NCBI RefSeq assembly: GCF_003858635.1
Contig: NZ_RQJO01000009.1
Coordinates: 496,001-560,000, forward strand
DNA length: 64,000 nt
Source of the DNA: Larkinella rosea
GTDB lineage: Bacteria; Bacteroidota; Bacteroidia; Cytophagales; Spirosomataceae
Direction: 5' to 3'
Under the pieces are notes generated by a model. The model had not been told where the DNA came from. It saw nothing but the letters and a program-made list of their open reading frames with translations, and searched no databases. Within the stretch, counting starts at the first letter, position 1. The number at the start of each line of letters is the position of its first letter. This document shows positions 33,617 to 42,317 of this stretch, piece by piece. A program made the translations under genes and the position numbers.

Positions 33617-35257
33617 ATGCAGCGCACCGACCATCTCGAACAAGCCGAAAATCAGGAATTTGACATTTGCATCATCGGCGGAGGAGCGACTGGCGCGGGT
33701 TGTTTGCTCGACGCCCAAAGCCGTGGTCTGAAAGCCATTCTGATTGAAAAACACGATTTTGCTTCCGAAACCTCCAGTAAATCGACCAAACTGATTCACG
33801 GCGGGGTGCGGTATCTGGAACAGGCGGTTAAACAAGCCGATCTGAACCAGTACCACATGGTGAAAAAAGCCCTGCGCGAACGGCTGACACTCATCCACAA
33901 TGCCCCGCATCTGGCGCATCCGCTGGCATTGCTGACGCCCTGCATGAGCTGGATGGAAGGTATTTATTACACCGCGGGACTGAAAATGTACGACACACTG
34001 TCCGGCGATCTGAGCATTGGAAAAAGCGAATGGCTGAATAAGGAAGAAGCCTTAAAGCGGAATCCATCGCTGACCCATAAAATTCACAGTGCGGTTTTGT
34101 ATTACGACGGGCAATTGAATGATGCGCGGTACAACATGTCACTGGTGAAAACTGCCATGCAATACGGCGCCGTGGCGCTCAACCACGCCGAAGCCCGTGC
34201 GTTTGAGAAGGATTCGGTGGGGCGGCTGGCGGTTTTGCACATCCGCGACTCGTTGACGGGCCGGTTGCTCAGGATTCGGGCCAAGCGGTTTATCAATGCC
34301 ACGGGACCGTTTTCCGACCGCATTCGCTTGCTGGCGAACCCGGCGATGGGCCGACGGATGCGGGTCAGCAAAGGCGTCCACATCATCGTGCCGGGCGAAC
34401 TGATGCCGTCGGACACCGCCATTCTGGTGCCGAAAACCGACGACGGTCGGGTGGTTTTCATCATTCCGTACAACGGCAAACTGATGATTGGCACGACCGA
34501 AACCGAATCGGAACTGGGAGAAACCGAGCCGGTTGTTGAGCGGGCGGAGGTCGATTACCTGATCAGTTACGTCAACCGCTATTTCGAAAAACCGATCACC
34601 GCCGATCAGGTCATTGCCGGTTTTGCCGGTTTGCGTCCGCTGCTGCAGGCAGATCCGAACGCGGATACAAAACAACTCGTCCGCGACCACGAGGTGGAGG
34701 TGGACCCGACTTCCGGTTTGGTCAGCATTCTGGGCGGGAAATGGACGACGTACCGGTTGATGTCGAAAGACACGATCGATAAATTTTACGAGCTGGAAGA
34801 ACGGCCCGAACAACCGTGCATCACCGATCACATTAAACTGGTGGGAGCCGAAGGATATGCCGATGATTTCTGGAAAGTGCTGGTCAATAAATTTGGCATC
34901 CCGGAAGACGTTGCCCGTCACCTGAACCGCCAGTATGGCACGGAAAGTCTGGAAATTGCGCAACTCATGCACGACCATCCCGACTGGAAAGCACGGCTTT
35001 CGGAGCAATTGCCCAACACCAAAGCCGAAGCGGTTTTTGTGGTGCGGGCCGAAATGGCGCAAACGCTCAAGGACGTTTTAGCCCGGCGGTTTGGCCTGGA
35101 ACTGACCGACTGGCAATCCTCCGACCAGATTTCCGAAACCGTCGCCGATCTGATGGCCGCCGAACTCGGCTGGACCGACGACGAGCGCCGAAAAGCCGTA
35201 TCCGACTACCACGCCGAAATTGACTGGTTCCGAAAATCCGCGGGATTGATAGTTTGA
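33617..35257 (+). CDS. glpD: Glycerol-3-phosphate dehydrogenase/oxidase (FAD-dependent)
   Basis: The product has 546 residues from ATG 33617. The FAD-binding Rossmann motif (DICIIGGGATGAGCLLDAQS) is followed by SSKSTKLIHGGVRYLEQAVK, the GTTETESELGETEPV segment, the FAGLRPLLQADPNADTKQLV region and ILGGKWTTYRLMSKDT. The C-terminal 120 residues form the helical GlpD cap (QTLKDVLARRFGLELTDW-like). It oxidises glycerol-3-phosphate to dihydroxyacetone phosphate and feeds electrons to quinones at the membrane. The frame is open further upstream (to 33353), but that part overlaps the LysR gene and a repeat. Confidence 0.93.
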   Translation: MQRTDHLEQAENQEFDICIIGGGATGAGCLLDAQSRGLKAILIEKHDFASETSSKSTKLIHGGVRYLEQAVKQADLNQYHMVKKALRERLTLIHNAPHLAHPLALLTPCMSWMEGIYYTAGLKMYDTLSGDLSIGKSEWLNKEEALKRNPSLTHKIHSAVLYYDGQLNDARYNMSLVKTAMQYGAVALNHAEARAFEKDSVGRLAVLHIRDSLTGRLLRIRAKRFINATGPFSDRIRLLANPAMGRRMRVSKGVHIIVPGELMPSDTAILVPKTDDGRVVFIIPYNGKLMIGTTETESELGETEPVVERAEVDYLISYVNRYFEKPITADQVIAGFAGLRPLLQADPNADTKQLVRDHEVEVDPTSGLVSILGGKWTTYRLMSKDTIDKFYELEERPEQPCITDHIKLVGAEGYADDFWKVLVNKFGIPEDVARHLNRQYGTESLEIAQLMHDHPDWKARLSEQLPNTKAEAVFVVRAEMAQTLKDVLARRFGLELTDWQSSDQISETVADLMAAELGWTDDERRKAVSDYHAEIDWFRKSAGLIV

Positions 35258-35261
35258 TTTT

Positions 35262-35368
35262 TGATAGGAACGCGGCCGGGTCGCCGTCGCGATTGAACGG
35301 ATGGAACAGATCAAAACGGATAGAATCTGTGTACATCCGTTTAATCTGTTCCATCTGTGTTCCTATTT
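35262..35368. repeat. Intergenic inverted repeat, family G (GGAACAGATNAAACGGAT type)
   Basis: The left arm has ATAGGAACGC and, after an extra 24 nt, GATGGAACAGATCAAAACGG; the right arm (about 35334-35368) holds ATCCGTTTAATCTGTTCCAT and GTGTTCCTATTTC. The right arm contains the stop codon (35363-35365) of the minus-strand P-type ATPase gene. Confidence 0.75.
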
Positions 35369-38017
35369 CATTATCCCTTTCACGATCTGAACCAGCAAAA
35401 CCGGGGCAACACCAGCCGCTGCAATGAGCTCCAGTTCGATGGTGGTCATGGGTTGAATGCTCAGCACCTGCACCAGAAACGGCACATAATACGTCAGCGC
35501 CATGATGAACAGGCACAGCAGTAACGCGTACCAGATAAACCGGTTTCGGGTAATTTCATTGACGAAAAACGAACGACCCGAACGCAGGTTGAAAACGTGC
35601 ATCAACTGCGCAAACGACAACGCGTAGAAGACCAGATTATTCCCTTCTTTCTGGGTCAGACCCAATTCAGTAGTACCAATCCAATAGGCGCCAAGCACCG
35701 AAACCGTCATCGCCAGAGCGTAAAAAACCACCATCCGCCAGTCGCCGGCGTCCATGATCGGCGTTTTCGGATCGCGCGGAGGCTGGTGCATCAGGCTCGA
35801 ATTTTCGCGACCTACGCCCAACGCCAGCGCCGGAAACACGTCGGTGACGATGTTGATGAACAGAATCTGCAACGGCAACAGCGGATTCCCGACGTTCAGA
35901 AAACCCGCAAACGTCACTACAAAAATTTCGCTTAGGTTACACGACAGCAGGAACAGCACGAATTTGCGGATGTTTTCGAAGATCACCCGGCCCTGCGCAA
36001 TGGCCGCTACAATGGAGGTAAACGAATCGTCTTTCAACACCATGTCGGCGGTTTCGGCGGCAACCTGGGTTCCCCGCAAGCCCATCGCAATGCCAATATC
36101 CGACTTTTTCAGCGCGGGGGCGTCGTTAACGCCGTCGCCGGTCATGCCCACGATGTCGCCTTTTTGCTGATACAACTCGATCATATCCAGCTTCTGCGCC
36201 GGACTCACCCGCGCAAACACCCGGCATTTCAGCAACTCTTTTTTATCGGCGGCTTTGAGTTCGTCGAGCGGTTTGAGGTCTTTGCCGGTCAGCACCATTT
36301 CTTCGCCGGGTTCGATCAGTTTCACTTTGGACGCGATCGTCAACGCCGTCGCCGGGTGGTCGCCAGTCACCATAATCACCTTGATTCCGGCTTCTCGGCA
36401 GGCTTGCAGCGCGGGCGTGACGTCCGTGCGGGGTGGATCGAGAAAACCGATCAGGCCAACGTAGGTCAGATCGTCGTCCGCAAAATCGTCCCCCGGTTTT
36501 GAGTCCATTTCGCGGTAGGCAAATGCCAGCGTTCGCAGCCCTTCGACGGCCATTTTTTCAGAAACCTCGTAGTGGGTTTTCCGGTCTTGTTGGCTGAGCG
36601 ATTGGCAACGATCCAGCACTTCCTCAGCCGCTCCTTTGACGGCCACCAAAAAACCGCCTTGGTTTTTGTGGAGCGTTCCCATAATCCGGGTGTCGGAACT
36701 AAACGCTTTTTCGGCTTTTCGGGGGAAATCTTTGTGAATCTGATCGGGATCGTGCCCGGCGGCAATCGCGAATTTCAACAGGGAAACCTCCACCGGATCG
36801 CCCACTTCTTTCGCTTTTCCGTTGACAATATCGTAATCCGCATTGTTGCAAAGCACGCCCACCTGAATCAGTTTCCGGTAGCTGTCTGATTCCGTGATAG
36901 CCTGATCACCGTCCACGATTTTTAGCTCTTTCGCTTCAGTATTTAATTGAATTTCAGCGCGTTGATCGGGCAACTGAATCGTGTTGACCTCGATGCGGTT
37001 TTGGGTCAGCGTTCCGGTTTTGTCCGTGAAAATCACGTTCGTGCCGCCCAGCGTTTCCACCGCCGACAACCGCTTGACAATCACTTTCTTCTCGGCCAGT
37101 CGCAGCATGCCGTAGGCCAGCGCAATCGTGGCCACCACCGACATCCCTTCCGGAATGGCCGCAATCGCCAGCGCCAGTGCGGTTTCGATCAATCGCAGCG
37201 GTTCTTCCTTTCGAATCAAACCAACGACCAGAAACAGCGCGGCCAATCCAACCGTGACCCAGATCAGCACCTTTGCCAGCGAATCCAGTTTTGCTTCCAG
37301 CGGAGTGGCCGAGCGTTTGGCGTCCTTCACCATCGTAGCAATTTTACCCAGCTCGGTTTGCTGCCCAATGCCCGTCACGATGGCGCGCCCGGTTCCGGCA
37401 GTTACGGGCGTACCTTTGAACAGCCGGTTGTGCTGATCGCCCAAAGGCGATTCGTCGGGCGGCAGTTCCGTATTTTTGTCAACCGGCAGCGATTCGCCGG
37501 TCAGGGCGGATTCATCGATTTGCAATTGACTGACCTCGAATAAATTACCGTCGGCGGCCACCAGATCACCGGCTTCGACCACCAGCACATCCCCAATCGT
37601 TACTTCCTCCGACGAAATCTCGCGAACCCGCCCGTCGCGCAGTACCCGGGCGGGCGTGGTGTCCATTTTTCGCAACGCATCCATTGATTGGCGGGCGTTC
37701 CATTCGAGGATAAAACCGGTCAGGGCGTTGATGAGCAACACGGCAATGATGGCAAACCCTTCGACGGTTTCGCCCAGAAAAAACGAAATCCCGGCGGCTG
37801 CCGCCAGAATGTAGACGATGACGCCCACAAACTGCCGCAGCAGAATGGTTAGCGCACTTTCGCGTTTGACTTCCTGAAGGGCGTTAGGGCCAAATTCGTC
37901 GTAGCGATTTTTGGCTTCGTCGGCGCTCAGACCGGTTTTCGGATCGACATGCAGAGCCTGGAATAAGTCGTCGACTGGGATTTGATGCGGTTTTTCGGGG
38001 GACGAAATCGTTGGCAT
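35363..38017 (-). CDS. Calcium-type P-type cation-transporting ATPase (P2A-like)
   Basis: The product has 884 residues. An N-terminal cation ATPase domain precedes the pump; TGES (173-176) marks the actuator, AIPEG (287-291) the M4 cation site, and DKTGTLT (332-338) the phosphorylated Asp332. The P domain has MVTGDHPATA and MTGDGVNDAPALKKSDIGIAMG, and the C-terminal six-helix segment has FVLFLLSCNLSEIFVV and NPLLPLQILFINIVTDVFPALALG. This layout is that of SERCA/PMCA-like or Na+/K+-like pumps that export Ca2+ or another cation. Single gene, convergent with glpD; its stop codon lies inside a repeat arm. Confidence 0.93.
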   Translation of the reverse strand: MPTISSPEKPHQIPVDDLFQALHVDPKTGLSADEAKNRYDEFGPNALQEVKRESALTILLRQFVGVIVYILAAAAGISFFLGETVEGFAIIAVLLINALTGFILEWNARQSMDALRKMDTTPARVLRDGRVREISSEEVTIGDVLVVEAGDLVAADGNLFEVSQLQIDESALTGESLPVDKNTELPPDESPLGDQHNRLFKGTPVTAGTGRAIVTGIGQQTELGKIATMVKDAKRSATPLEAKLDSLAKVLIWVTVGLAALFLVVGLIRKEEPLRLIETALALAIAAIPEGMSVVATIALAYGMLRLAEKKVIVKRLSAVETLGGTNVIFTDKTGTLTQNRIEVNTIQLPDQRAEIQLNTEAKELKIVDGDQAITESDSYRKLIQVGVLCNNADYDIVNGKAKEVGDPVEVSLLKFAIAAGHDPDQIHKDFPRKAEKAFSSDTRIMGTLHKNQGGFLVAVKGAAEEVLDRCQSLSQQDRKTHYEVSEKMAVEGLRTLAFAYREMDSKPGDDFADDDLTYVGLIGFLDPPRTDVTPALQACREAGIKVIMVTGDHPATALTIASKVKLIEPGEEMVLTGKDLKPLDELKAADKKELLKCRVFARVSPAQKLDMIELYQQKGDIVGMTGDGVNDAPALKKSDIGIAMGLRGTQVAAETADMVLKDDSFTSIVAAIAQGRVIFENIRKFVLFLLSCNLSEIFVVTFAGFLNVGNPLLPLQILFINIVTDVFPALALGVGRENSSLMHQPPRDPKTPIMDAGDWRMVVFYALAMTVSVLGAYWIGTTELGLTQKEGNNLVFYALSFAQLMHVFNLRSGRSFFVNEITRNRFIWYALLLCLFIMALTYYVPFLVQVLSIQPMTTIELELIAAAGVAPVLLVQIVKGIMK

Positions 38018-38120
38018 AACGTGGAGAGGAAAGGAGGCTTAAGTAAGTACTGACTTTCTGGTGACATGGACAAGCCCAATTGCCGGAAAGAAGTAGAATT
38101 TTACGCAATCGCCTTATTTA

Positions 38121-38219
38121 AGTTATCTCGCGGAGTTAAGCGGAGGTAAAAGAGTTGAGCGGAGTACTAATTTTCTCTGCTTAACTCCTCATTTCTCCGC
38201 TCAACTCTGCGAAATAACC
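38121..38219. repeat. Intergenic inverted repeat, family C
   Basis: The left arm AGTTATCTCGCGGAGTTAAG continues to CGGAG (38121-38145); the right arm (38195-38219) is complementary with about four mismatches of 25. Between them lie a second left unit (GAGTTGAGCGGAG) and its partner CTCTGCTTAACTCC. It ends 10 nt before ATG 38230. Confidence 0.8.
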
Positions 38220-38229
38220 TTTTCAGTCC

Positions 38230-40134
38230 ATGAAACCACTGCTATTTATTCTCATCTCTATTACTGCCTTCGCCCAGCAAAAACCGTATTCCCAGCGCAT
38301 GGCCGATTCGTTCATGACGTGGCACAAAGACTCGATCCTGATCGGCGACCGCAAAACCACCCGCTGGGATTATGAACAGGGCCTGGTTTTGAAAGCCTTC
38401 GAAGGGGTTTGGTACCGTACCGGCGACCCCAAATACTTTACCTACACGCTGAACGACATCAACCAGTTTGTACGCGCCGATGGCAGCATCCGGACGTATG
38501 CGATGGACGAGTTCAACATCGACAACGTCACGACCGGGCGCGTTTTGCTGATGCTGGCGCAGCAATCACTGCCGGGAAAAGAGAAATTCCAGAAAGCCGC
38601 TTTTCTGTTGCGCGACCAGCTGGCGAAGCAACCCCGGACGAAAGAAGGCGGTTTCTGGCACAAAGGGCGGTATCCGAACCAGATGTGGCTCGACGGCTTG
38701 TTCATGGCCGAACCGTTTTATGCCGAATTCAGCCGGATTTTCAACCAACCGGAGAATTTCGATGACATTGCCAAGCAGTTTGCCCTGATCGAAAAACACC
38801 TGGTCGATCCGAAAACCGGTTTGCTTTACCACGGGTACGACGAGAGCCGCCAGCAGAAATGGGCCGATCCGAAAACCGGGCAGTCACCGAATTTCTGGGG
38901 CCGGTCGATTGGCTGGTACGCGATGGCGCTGGTCGACGTGCTCGATTATTTTCCGACCGATCACCCGCAACGGACCAATCTGGTGAAATACCTGCAACGG
39001 CTGGCGCCACCAATTGTCAACTACCAGGAACCGAAGTCCGGCTGCTGGTACCAGATGACGACGCAGGGCGCGCGCAAAGGCAATTACCTCGAAGCTTCGG
39101 CCTCCTGCATGTTCGTGTACGCGCTGGCGAAGGGCGTCCGGATGGGGTATCTGGATAAATCATTTCTGGCATCGGCGCAGAAAGGCTATCAGGGCATTCT
39201 GAAAAACTTCATCGAAACCGATGCCAATGGTACAATCAACCTCAACGGGACGGTCAGCGTGGGCGGTTTGGGAGGTACACCCTACCGCGATGGCAGCTAC
39301 GCTTATTACCTGAGTGAACCCATTCGGAAGAATGATTTGAAGGGCGTCGGGCCGTTCATCATGGCGAGCCTGGAAATGGAAATCGCTCCCGAACTGGCGA
39401 TGGGTGCCGGAAAAACCGTGGCCGTGGATTACCATTTCAACCACGAATTTCGGAAGGATTTACTCGGGCAAACCGAACAATTTCACTACACCTGGGAAGA
39501 CCGCATGCATTCCGGTTTCTGGCATTGGGGCAAAACCTTCCGCGAACTGGGCGCTAAGACCGTCGCGGTTCGAACAGCACCAACTGCCGAATCGTTAAAA
39601 GGCGTCGATGTGTATATTATTGTTGATCCCGATTCGCCGAAGGAAACCGCCCGGCCGAATTACATACAAGCGGCTGATATCAAGGCCATTGACGAATGGG
39701 TGAAAGCCGGTGGCGTTCTGGTGATGATGGCAAATGATACCTCCAATTGTGAGACGAAACACTTCAATGAGCTGGCGCAGACGTTCGGCATTCGGTTTAC
39801 CGACAAAAACCGCAACATGGTGCAGGGGAAAAACTATGAGCAGGGTAGGGTGACGATTCCGGCCAGTAACCCGGTTTTTAAGGAAACAAAGGCGGTTTAC
39901 ATCAAGGAACTGGCGGTTCTCGATCTGAAAGGCCCGGCCAAAGCCCTGGTTTCGGAAGGGGGCGACGCGATCATGGCGGTTGCGAAAGTGGGGAAAGGAA
40001 CGGTTTTCGCCGTTGGCGATCCGTGGCTCTACAATGAATACACCGACGGGCGGATCATTCCGACGATTTTCGAAAACTACAAAGCCAGCAAGGAACTGGG
40101 AGCGTGGCTGCTGGGGCAAGCTCGCGCTAAGTAA
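38230..40134 (+). CDS. GH105/GH88-family unsaturated rhamnogalacturonyl/glucuronyl hydrolase with C-terminal DUF4350-like domain
   Basis: The product has 634 residues with a short signal peptide (LLFILISITAFAQQ). Residues about 20-380 form the (alpha/alpha)6 barrel: RWDYEQGLVLKAFEGVW, TYAMDEFNIDNVTTGRVLL (Asp98), KGRYPNQMWLDGLFMAEPFY and PNFWGRSIGWYAMALVDVLD. GH105 enzymes remove unsaturated galacturonyl residues from rhamnogalacturonan lyase products. Residues about 400-634 resemble DUF4350, a GATase-like fold (GVDVYIIVDPDSPKETARPN, WVKAGGVLVMMANDTSNCET). Signal peptide predicts envelope location. It is isolated, but in a window with other pectin-related genes. Confidence 0.9.
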   Translation: MKPLLFILISITAFAQQKPYSQRMADSFMTWHKDSILIGDRKTTRWDYEQGLVLKAFEGVWYRTGDPKYFTYTLNDINQFVRADGSIRTYAMDEFNIDNVTTGRVLLMLAQQSLPGKEKFQKAAFLLRDQLAKQPRTKEGGFWHKGRYPNQMWLDGLFMAEPFYAEFSRIFNQPENFDDIAKQFALIEKHLVDPKTGLLYHGYDESRQQKWADPKTGQSPNFWGRSIGWYAMALVDVLDYFPTDHPQRTNLVKYLQRLAPPIVNYQEPKSGCWYQMTTQGARKGNYLEASASCMFVYALAKGVRMGYLDKSFLASAQKGYQGILKNFIETDANGTINLNGTVSVGGLGGTPYRDGSYAYYLSEPIRKNDLKGVGPFIMASLEMEIAPELAMGAGKTVAVDYHFNHEFRKDLLGQTEQFHYTWEDRMHSGFWHWGKTFRELGAKTVAVRTAPTAESLKGVDVYIIVDPDSPKETARPNYIQAADIKAIDEWVKAGGVLVMMANDTSNCETKHFNELAQTFGIRFTDKNRNMVQGKNYEQGRVTIPASNPVFKETKAVYIKELAVLDLKGPAKALVSEGGDAIMAVAKVGKGTVFAVGDPWLYNEYTDGRIIPTIFENYKASKELGAWLLGQARAK

Positions 40135-40136
40135 AA

Positions 40137-40228
40137 GTTATATCACAGGGTTAATCAGAGAATATTAGAGGTTATCAGGGAAAACTCTGATTAACCCTGA
40201 TCCCCTCTGATTAACTCTGTGATATAAC
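40137..40228. repeat. Intergenic inverted repeat, family H (ACAGGGTTAATCAGAG type)
   Basis: GTTATATCACAGGGTTAATC continues to AGAG (40137-40160) and pairs with 40205-40228 at 23 of 24 positions. The inner part, GGTTATCAGGG with AACCCTGATCCCC, is also complementary. It starts 2 nt after the GH105 stop. Confidence 0.85.
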
Positions 40229-40234
40229 TAAAAT

Positions 40235-40276
40235 CTCCGCTTCACTCCCTATTTCCTCCGCTTAACTCCGCGAAAC
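40235..40276. repeat. Solo arm of a family C repeat
   Basis: CTCCGCTTCACTCCC and CCTCCGCTTAACTCCGCGAA are right-arm family C sequence without a facing left arm, directly adjoining the family H hairpin. Confidence 0.6.
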
Positions 40277-40292
40277 AGCCGGTTTAAATACT

Positions 40293-40338
40293 TTTATTAA
40301 AAACATTTTTAATAAATCGAATCACACTGCTACATTTG
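40293..40338 (+). promoter_or_regulatory. TetR operator candidate and promoter of the efflux operon
   Basis: TTTATTAAAAA (40293-40303), a 2-nt spacer and TTTTTAATAAA (40306-40316) form a 24-bp palindrome with perfect 11-bp arms. TACATTTG at 40331-40338 matches the -7 consensus TAnnTTTG, six nt before ATG 40344, so the palindrome overlaps the -33 region. A weaker similar sequence, ATTAAAAGAATTTTTAG, lies at 40978-40994 between tetR and the tolC-like gene. Confidence 0.55.
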
Positions 40339-40343
40339 CAATC

Positions 40344-40961
40344 ATGAAACCGAAACAGACCGAACAGAATACTGAGCAGAAGATCAAGGAAGCCGCCAAG
40401 AAAGTATTTCTGGAACGCGGTTTTGACGGTGCAAAACTCCGGCACATCGCCGAAGAGTCCCAGACGACGATGGCGATGGTGAATTATTATTTCCGGAGCA
40501 AAGAGCAGCTTTTTCAGAGTATTTTCCTGGAAACGATAGGGTCGTTTTTAGGCCGGATCATTTTTATTCTGAATGAAGAGGTTCCACTGGAGATAAAAGT
40601 CTGGAAAGTTGTCGATAACTATACTGATTTTCTGCACGCTAACCCCCATGTGCCGGTTTTTGTTTTGTCTGAGTTACAGAAAGATAGCAGCGAAGTCTTT
40701 GAAAAACTCAATGTGAAAGGCATGATTGAAACGGCTTATTTTACCAAACAGCTTCAGATCGAAGGGGAAAAAGGGACGATTCGGAAGGTAAAACCGTTGC
40801 AACTCATTGTCACAATGCTGGGCAGTTTGATCTTTCCGTTCATGGCCAAACCCATCGTTTCGTACATTGGTGACATGGACAATACCGCCTATCAGGCTTT
40901 CCTGGATGAGCGGAAAGTGATCGTCTTTGAAACGATTATGGCGTATCTGAAACCGGTCTGA
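40344..40961 (+). CDS. TetR/AcrR-family transcriptional regulator
   Basis: The product has 205 residues. The helix-turn-helix is near the N-terminus (IKEAAKKVFLERGFDGAKLR, HIAEESQTTMAMVNYYFRSK, EQLFQSIF). The C-terminal ligand-binding domain is helical. The gene heads a run with TolC, HlyD, two ABC ATPases and two ABC-2 permeases, like CecR upstream of ybhGFSR in E. coli, so it probably represses the exporter (inference by order). Confidence 0.93.
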   Translation: MKPKQTEQNTEQKIKEAAKKVFLERGFDGAKLRHIAEESQTTMAMVNYYFRSKEQLFQSIFLETIGSFLGRIIFILNEEVPLEIKVWKVVDNYTDFLHANPHVPVFVLSELQKDSSEVFEKLNVKGMIETAYFTKQLQIEGEKGTIRKVKPLQLIVTMLGSLIFPFMAKPIVSYIGDMDNTAYQAFLDERKVIVFETIMAYLKPV

Positions 40962-41029
40962 TTTTTTTTGATTCGATATTAAAAGAATTTTTAGAAAATA
41001 AATTTAGAATAAATTTTTAATGACCGCTT

Positions 41030-42295
41030 ATGAAATCGTTTGCCACACTTTTACTGGGATTGTTCCTGACGACGATGGCACCGGCGCAATCCAAGATGAC
41101 GCTGGAACAATGTTACTCCGCCGTCATCGCCAATGATCCGCTGACCAGGCAACGGGAAATTGTACAGCAAACCGGTGATCTGAACATCGCCAATCTGGAC
41201 AAAAACCGTCGGCTACCGCAACTGGGCGTTAACGGGCAGGCGACCTGGCAATCGGAGGTGACGAAACTGCCCATCGAACTGCCGAATGTACCGATTCCCC
41301 AATTGAGCAAGGATCAGTATAAAATGACGGCGGATGTGAGCTACACGCTGTTTGACGGCAATCAAACCGCGCTTCAGAAACAGGTGCAGCGGGCCAGTAC
41401 GGCGGTGGGTTTGCAACAGGTCGCGGTGGAGCAAAATCGGCTGAAAGACCAGGTTAACGCCTATTTTCTGAACATTCTGCTGACCGACGAAAACACCCGC
41501 CTGACCCGCATCCGGCTGGAAGAACTGCAAAACCGCATCCTGAAAGCCGAAGCCGGAGTCCGGTTTGGAACCGTGGCCACCGTGGGCGTGGATGTGCTGC
41601 GTGCCGAAGTCCTGAACGCCGAACAACAACTGGGGCAACTGGCGGCCACGCGCCGGGGACTGCGCGATCAGCTTGCTATTCTGACGGGCTTGACGATTAC
41701 CGACAGCACGCGGCTGGAGATTGAGGAATTCAAAACCGACTTTCTGAATCTTACACTAAACCGCCCGGAGCAAAAACTTTTTGAATCGCAGCGGATGCTG
41801 CTGGATGAGCAAGTACGGCTGACCAACAACCGGTTGCAACCCCGGCTGAGTGCGTTCGCGCAGGGTGGCGCGGGCCGACCGGCGCTGAACTTTCTGGACA
41901 ACAATTTTCGGGGATTTTTCCTCGGCGGCATCCGCCTGAGCTGGAACCTGTCGGCGGCTTACACCCTCCGCAACGACCGGGCGGTGCTGGCGCTGAACCG
42001 CGAACAGATCGGCGTTCAGCAGAAAGTGTTCGACCGGAATCTGGCGCTGCAACTCCGGCAGCAGCAAACCGAGATCGACCGGGTGAGTGCTTTACTGGAC
42101 AAAGACCGGGAAATCAGCGCGTTACGCTCCAAAATCCGGCAAACCGCCAGCGTTCAACTCGACAACGGCACCCTGGCCGCCCGCGATTATACGTCCGAAC
42201 TCAACGCCGAAAGTCAGGCACTTTTGAATCAGAAAACCCACGAATTACAATTGCTGTTGGCGAAAGTTCAGTACCGCACGCTGACCGGAAATTAA
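41030..42295 (+). CDS. TolC-family outer-membrane efflux protein
   Basis: The product has 421 residues with a signal peptide (MKSFATLLLGLFLTTMAPAQ). Two TolC-type repeats of long coiled coils and short beta strands are visible (LEQCYSAVIANDPLTRQREI, QQVAVEQNRLKDQVNAYFLN, LNAEQQLGQLAATRRGLRDQ, ARDYTSELNAESQALLNQKT). It should form the trimeric outer-membrane channel of the tripartite exporter encoded next to it. It lies 68 nt after tetR and 22 nt before the HlyD gene. Confidence 0.92.
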   Translation: MKSFATLLLGLFLTTMAPAQSKMTLEQCYSAVIANDPLTRQREIVQQTGDLNIANLDKNRRLPQLGVNGQATWQSEVTKLPIELPNVPIPQLSKDQYKMTADVSYTLFDGNQTALQKQVQRASTAVGLQQVAVEQNRLKDQVNAYFLNILLTDENTRLTRIRLEELQNRILKAEAGVRFGTVATVGVDVLRAEVLNAEQQLGQLAATRRGLRDQLAILTGLTITDSTRLEIEEFKTDFLNLTLNRPEQKLFESQRMLLDEQVRLTNNRLQPRLSAFAQGGAGRPALNFLDNNFRGFFLGGIRLSWNLSAAYTLRNDRAVLALNREQIGVQQKVFDRNLALQLRQQQTEIDRVSALLDKDREISALRSKIRQTASVQLDNGTLAARDYTSELNAESQALLNQKTHELQLLLAKVQYRTLTGN

Positions 42296-42317
42296 CCACC
42301 ATTTGATGTCTGTTTCT

